Shown here: in pieces, positions 5,573 to 8,450 of the stretch | Position numbering within the stretch: the stretch's first letter is position 1 | How the letters are laid out: each line of letters begins with the position of its first letter | Assembly (NCBI GenBank): GCA_003695045.1 | Contig: RFJB01000131.1 | Span: forward strand, 1-8,450 | DNA from: Candidatus Woesearchaeota archaeon | GTDB taxonomy: Archaea; Nanobdellota; Nanobdellia; Woesearchaeales; J091 | Direction: 5' to 3' | DNA: 8,450 nt | Made by a program: the position numbers and the translations under genes | The notes under the pieces: model-generated | Databases searched by the model: none | What the model was told of the DNA's origin: nothing | The model's input: only the letters and a program-made list of their open reading frames with translations

Positions 5573-6609
5573 ATTACGAGCCGCATAAAAGAATAGGGCT
5601 GCATGAGCTTATTGAAAAGTCAGAAGCGAAAAAAACTGAAGCAGAACTCGCAAAGCGGGATTCTTCAGAATTGGTGTCGCGCGCTTCGGAGCTGGAGGAA
5701 CGCTACCGAAAGAGAACCGGCAGAGACCTCAGCGTTCTGGAATCGGCAAATGCCGTTGCGTTCACAAGATGGCCCCAGCATGCGCACTCGTACCTCGTTG
5801 TTCCGGAGAAAGAACTGCTTGAGACACTTTACAGTGTGGGGCTTTACGACAGGCCGAGGAAGGGTTACGCGAAGGAGAGAAAGCCCGAACCGGGCATAAA
5901 CAATCCCTACATTGCCTGGCCTTCTGCGCTGTGCTTCCCCGCTGCCCTGTACGCAAGCATGAATTCTCCCGAAACGCTTGAGTTCAAAATCGTGAAAGAA
6001 CTTGCAAAGATAGTTCCGGGAGCGCGCTTTGATGTTGAAAGGGACAGATTCACGCAGGAGATTTCCAACTCAACAGGGCTTGAGCCGGGCTGGTTTGCAA
6101 GGGCCATGCTTTTCTCGCTTCCCGGAGAACTCTACCAGAACTCTCTGGGGGTTGCCTACATGCCTGAACTCAGAGCGCATGTTATATCTCTGGGGCTTTT
6201 TGAGAATCTGATCAGGGAGAATGCTGTCAGGTCTGACAGGCCGGAAAAAGCGCTGGAATTCCTGTACGGCATGAAACTTTCAGAGTATTTTCGCATGGCG
6301 TCTGAAAACCTTGACAGGATAGAGGATCTTGTGAACCAAAGCAGGGGCATCAAAGAACAGTTCGAACACTTTGAGAGGGAGAGGCAGACCCTCCTCGGAG
6401 AGAAGGTTACCCGCGTCTTTTCCGAAATAGTGTCTTCACTTGAGAGAAACCCGCATTTAAGAAGAAGCCCCTTCGCTTTTGTTTATGACAAGCTCTCCTC
6501 CACGGCAAACGGGTACGAAAACCTGCGCTTCGGAGTGTTTCCGGAAAAGAAGGTTCTTACCGTTGGCTTTCAGAAACAGCGTCCTTACGGCAATCGCCAG
6601 AGTGCTTAG
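5569..6609 (+). CDS. Conserved-looking soluble protein of unknown function, coupled to the regulator
   Basis: This is a 346-residue protein I do not recognise. It has no signal peptide and no membrane helix, so it is cytoplasmic. An N-terminal charged helical stretch (about 10-50) contains ERYRKRTGRDLSVLESA. A central region rich in Pro and aromatic residues (about 65-130, including FTRWPQHAHSYLV and NNPYIAWPSALCFPAALYASM) suggests a compact fold. Residues about 195-300 look helical, with a short coiled coil near 250-290. No nucleotide-binding, metal-binding or catalytic motif stands out. Its ATG overlaps the regulator's stop (ATGA), so the two are co-translated. A role as partner or effector of the membrane regulator is the best inference from position. 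No terminator is visible after it. Confidence 0.75.
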   Translation: MNYEPHKRIGLHELIEKSEAKKTEAELAKRDSSELVSRASELEERYRKRTGRDLSVLESANAVAFTRWPQHAHSYLVVPEKELLETLYSVGLYDRPRKGYAKERKPEPGINNPYIAWPSALCFPAALYASMNSPETLEFKIVKELAKIVPGARFDVERDRFTQEISNSTGLEPGWFARAMLFSLPGELYQNSLGVAYMPELRAHVISLGLFENLIRENAVRSDRPEKALEFLYGMKLSEYFRMASENLDRIEDLVNQSRGIKEQFEHFERERQTLLGEKVTRVFSEIVSSLERNPHLRRSPFAFVYDKLSSTANGYENLRFGVFPEKKVLTVGFQKQRPYGNRQSA

Positions 6610-6757
6610 CAACATTTAATTCTGCTTCGACAAAAAGAGTCTGAATAAAGAAGAATCTTGCTGCTTTATCAGGAAACCCAAAAAGTTAAAAAAGGAGTGA
6701 GAGAAGAATCATTACTAACTGACGGGCAGGCAGAATATTAAGACAGGATACCTTAAG
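6610..6757 (+). other. Intergenic gap with a weak promoter candidate
   Basis: These 148 bases hold no open frame and no tRNA- or repeat-like structure that I can see. AATATTA at 6734-6740 is a possible TATA box centred about 21 bases before the next ATG, somewhat too close. An A-rich stretch around 6680-6693 is another weak candidate. No ribosome-binding site precedes the ATG at 6758. Confidence 0.3.
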
Positions 6758-7249
6758 ATGCTAAAAGACAAAGAGTCGGACGGCGAACGGGCGGTTAGAG
6801 CAGCGCTTGAGTCACTGGGAATTGAGTATGAACAGGAGAAGGAGATTCACAATCTGAAAGGCGACAGCAAAAAATTCAGGAGGGCTGACTTTTTTCTTCC
6901 AGAGTACAATGTTTATATTGAGTACCTCGGCGGCTGGGACAAAAAAGACCCTTTGGAAAGAAGGGATGAAAGAAGAAGGTATTACAAGAAAAAACAGGTC
7001 TACGCAAGCAATGGAATCAGATGTATTTACATATACCCGAACCAGCTGAACTATGTGTCAAGAGTTATTCAGAGGAAGCTCAAGAAGTTTGAAGATGAAG
7101 CGGAAGAGGAACATCCTGAAAAGAACAAAAGGACACTTCTGATAACCGCAATCGTGGTTCTAATCCTAATAATCCCCGCTGAAGGTCTGGAGAAAATAAT
7201 TTTGGCAGGGGTTATTTTGGCGTTGATTTACAAGCTGTATAAGGAATGA
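6758..7249 (+). CDS. PD-(D/E)XK-like nuclease domain with C-terminal membrane hairpin
   Basis: The product has 163 residues. The first 110 resemble small restriction-endonuclease-fold proteins (DUF559/Vsr-like). Glu10 lies in the first helix (SDGERAVRAALESLGIEYEQEKEI). Asp44 is in RADFFLPEYN, and Glu55 in VYIEYLGG, spaced as the acidic residues of a PD-(D/E)XK site. A helix YYKKKQVYASNGIRCIYIYP follows, typical of the family. The usual Lys two residues after Glu55 is Leu57, so the active site is modified or completed by another residue. Residues 126-141 and 146-159 form two short hydrophobic helices, putting the domain at the inner membrane face. That is uncommon for a nuclease. No methylase or restriction partner is adjacent. 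It converges with the kinase fusion, 18 bases between stops. DNA cleavage is inferred from fold only. Confidence 0.6.
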   Translation: MLKDKESDGERAVRAALESLGIEYEQEKEIHNLKGDSKKFRRADFFLPEYNVYIEYLGGWDKKDPLERRDERRRYYKKKQVYASNGIRCIYIYPNQLNYVSRVIQRKLKKFEDEAEEEHPEKNKRTLLITAIVVLILIIPAEGLEKIILAGVILALIYKLYKE

Positions 7250-7267
7250 CGCAAGATTAAAAACCAT

Positions 7268-8155
7268 TCAAAACCTGTGCCTTTTCTCCTGGAAACGAGT
7301 CACTTTTCCGTCATCGCTTATCTTGATTCCTTCCTGCTCAAGCATTTCTTTTTTTGTTTTCTCGCCCGAGTACATTCCAAGTGTTCCGTCGCTTTTTACC
7401 ACTCGATGACACGGTATTTCAGGAGGACAAGGATTTTTTCTCAGCACCGTTCCTACAGCTCTCACAGCATTGGTTCCTATTGCTTCTGCAATGTCGCTGT
7501 ACGTTGAAACTTTTCCTTTCGGGATTTCGGCTGTTTTCAGAAGAACTTTTGTCTGGAATTCCGTCATGAGGCTCAGCAGTGAAACTATTCTGGAGAAATT
7601 CTTTTCTGTCGGGTTTTTCTTGTACTCTGCCGAACTCTCGCGCGCTTTTTTTATGTTTATGAATATGCCTTTGCTTCTCAGAAGGGCTGTCATCTTTTTG
7701 GTGGTGAGGAACTGCACGAACTGCGTTACATTGTGCGGCTTTTTTGTTTTGTGCGCTCTTTCAAAGTCAATCATTACCGGTCCTTTTTTTGTTACGAGAA
7801 TGTGTTTTACAGGCCTTGTCATTTCCTCTTTTGATATGCCCAGTTTGTCCATTGTTCTGCACTGAAAGAGCGCCTCTTTGATGACGCGGAGCGCTTCTTT
7901 TGGTTTTGCCATTTCAATGAATTCTATTATCGGCTTGCCTTCAACAAATTCATAGACGACTTCGTCTTTTGTCCTGCTTACGAGCTTTGGCCCTATTCCG
8001 TGCCTGTTGAGCAGCTCTATCATCGCGCCTTCGTTTTCCATTCTTCCCTCTGCTTCGCTTCTCGGGTTTTTCCTCTTTATGGCAACCTTCTTTCCGTTGA
8101 GGGTTTTTGTGTATATGAGCCCCCTTTTCCCCTTTGCGAACAACTCTTCAGGCAT
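7268..8155 (-). CDS. Fusion of COG2112-like small kinase and O6-alkylguanine-DNA alkyltransferase domain
   Basis: The product has 295 residues in two domains. Residues 1-150 resemble the small archaeal Ser/Thr kinase group COG2112: VAIKRK with Lys27, Glu40/Glu42 in the C-helix, a hinge VYEFVEG (67-73) and the metal-binding IDFERA (129-134, Asp130). Where most kinases have HxDxxxxN, this one has EEMTRPVKH (110-118), so the catalytic Asp is replaced. A linker (about 150-195) leads to an Ogt/MGMT DNA-binding domain: FQTKVLLKTAEIPKGKVSTY (200-219), the recognition helix with Arg232 (AVRAVG), the active-site IPCHRVV with acceptor Cys249, and SDGTLGMYSGEKTKKEML. That domain transfers the alkyl group from O6-alkylguanine to Cys249. 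The N-terminal ribonuclease-like domain of Ogt is missing and the kinase takes its place. The start ATG follows an in-frame stop and overlaps the upstream gene by 8 bases. Confidence 0.85.
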   Translation of the reverse strand: MPEELFAKGKRGLIYTKTLNGKKVAIKRKNPRSEAEGRMENEGAMIELLNRHGIGPKLVSRTKDEVVYEFVEGKPIIEFIEMAKPKEALRVIKEALFQCRTMDKLGISKEEMTRPVKHILVTKKGPVMIDFERAHKTKKPHNVTQFVQFLTTKKMTALLRSKGIFINIKKARESSAEYKKNPTEKNFSRIVSLLSLMTEFQTKVLLKTAEIPKGKVSTYSDIAEAIGTNAVRAVGTVLRKNPCPPEIPCHRVVKSDGTLGMYSGEKTKKEMLEQEGIKISDDGKVTRFQEKRHRF

Positions 8156-8450
8156 CTTGCATCAGTTCCAGTTTGTAAACATAGAGCGTTTCAAAGTCGA
8201 GCTTTCTGTGGTTTATTGCTCTTATTGAATAACCGTTCTCAAGCGCGAATCTCTCAAGGAACGCGAGGTCCGTGTGGTCGCTTGCAACGATTAGTATTGC
8301 GCCGCCTTCTGAAAGGAAGTCCTTTGCCTCAGTAATGAATCTTGTTATGACATCAAGCCCTGTGGGGCCGCCGTCAACGGCTATGTCTGCGGCATACTTT
8401 GCTATTTCCTCGTCTGTCGGAAGGTACGGAGGGTTGAAGATGATGGTGTC
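8148..8450 (-). CDS. HemK/PrmC-like protein glutamine N5-methyltransferase, C-terminal part (runs off right edge)
   Basis: The visible 100 residues are the C-terminal half of a class I SAM methyltransferase. The signature NPPYLP (6-11 of the visible part) is the NPPY motif that binds the amide of Asn, Gln or adenine. It is followed by DGGPTGLDVITRFI (26-39), typical of the HemK/PrmC/Mtq2 family, and then beta strands ending with the gene. Archaeal members of this group methylate the Gln of the GGQ motif of release factor aRF1, usually with the activator Trm112. The SAM-binding half lies beyond the window. Its stop overlaps the start of the kinase-alkyltransferase fusion by 8 bases, so the two share a transcript. 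A tRNA or rRNA adenine methyltransferase is less likely given the DGGPTGLD segment. Confidence 0.85.
   Translation of the reverse strand, partial: DTIIFNPPYLPTDEEIAKYAADIAVDGGPTGLDVITRFITEAKDFLSEGGAILIVASDHTDLAFLERFALENGYSIRAINHRKLDFETLYVYKLELMQDA

Noticed and set aside
6610..6757. A tRNA or small RNA in the intergenic gap
   Set aside because: No cloverleaf-like pairing or TPsiC/D-arm sequence was visible. A covariance-model search would be needed to find an unknown RNA.
7470..7865. A 131-codon plus-strand open frame with hydrophobic segments
   Set aside because: It is antisense to the Lys-rich kinase-alkyltransferase gene; Lys and Glu codons read backwards give Phe and Leu. There is no start signal.
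1..8450. CRISPR array, insertion sequence or integration site
   Set aside because: No spaced direct repeats, transposase or terminal inverted repeats were seen. The only direct repeat is the coding duplication in the His-rich gene.

Overview
The window looks archaeal. The left edge carries an SRP54 signal-recognition GTPase. Promoters are AT-rich TATA boxes placed about 25-30 bases before start codons, with some transcripts apparently leaderless. Other genes have strong GGAGGTG ribosome-binding sites. Two further gene types point the same way: a COG2112-like small kinase and a membrane-anchored winged-helix regulator. The lineage cannot be fixed from this sequence; an uncultivated archaeon is the safest statement.

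Left edge (1-457, minus): N-terminal part of SRP54 with its own, probably leaderless, promoter. Positions 563-4392 (minus) hold a tightly packed six-gene cluster. In transcription order it encodes: a secreted His/Asp/Glu-rich protein with calcium-loop repeats; a small [3Fe-4S]-type ferredoxin; an FAD/NAD(P) oxidoreductase; an ApbE-like FMN transferase; a seven-helix ferric-reductase/NOX-like di-heme membrane protein with an extracytoplasmic coiled-coil tail; and a membrane-anchored coiled-coil protein. The last five genes overlap or nearly touch. I infer a split NOX/ferric-reductase-like chain: NAD(P)H to flavoprotein (with or without ferredoxin) to membrane hemes to an acceptor outside the cell. 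The His-rich secreted protein may bind that acceptor or a metal.

A 214-base divergent promoter region (4393-4606) has a TATA box for each direction, two overlapping 15-base palindromes and a 10-base palindrome against the operon promoter. Rightward lies a signal-peptide / transmembrane / winged-helix regulator, translationally coupled by an ATGA overlap to an unrecognised 346-residue protein. This pair is the natural candidate to control the redox operon.

After a 148-base gap comes a small PD-(D/E)XK-like nuclease domain with a C-terminal membrane hairpin. Convergent to it (minus) is a fusion of a small Ser/Thr-kinase-like domain with an O6-alkylguanine-DNA alkyltransferase domain. It overlaps the end of a HemK/PrmC-like glutamine methyltransferase gene that runs off the right edge.

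The most interesting part is the redox operon plus its membrane-bound regulator: a coherent, apparently undescribed combination of known parts.
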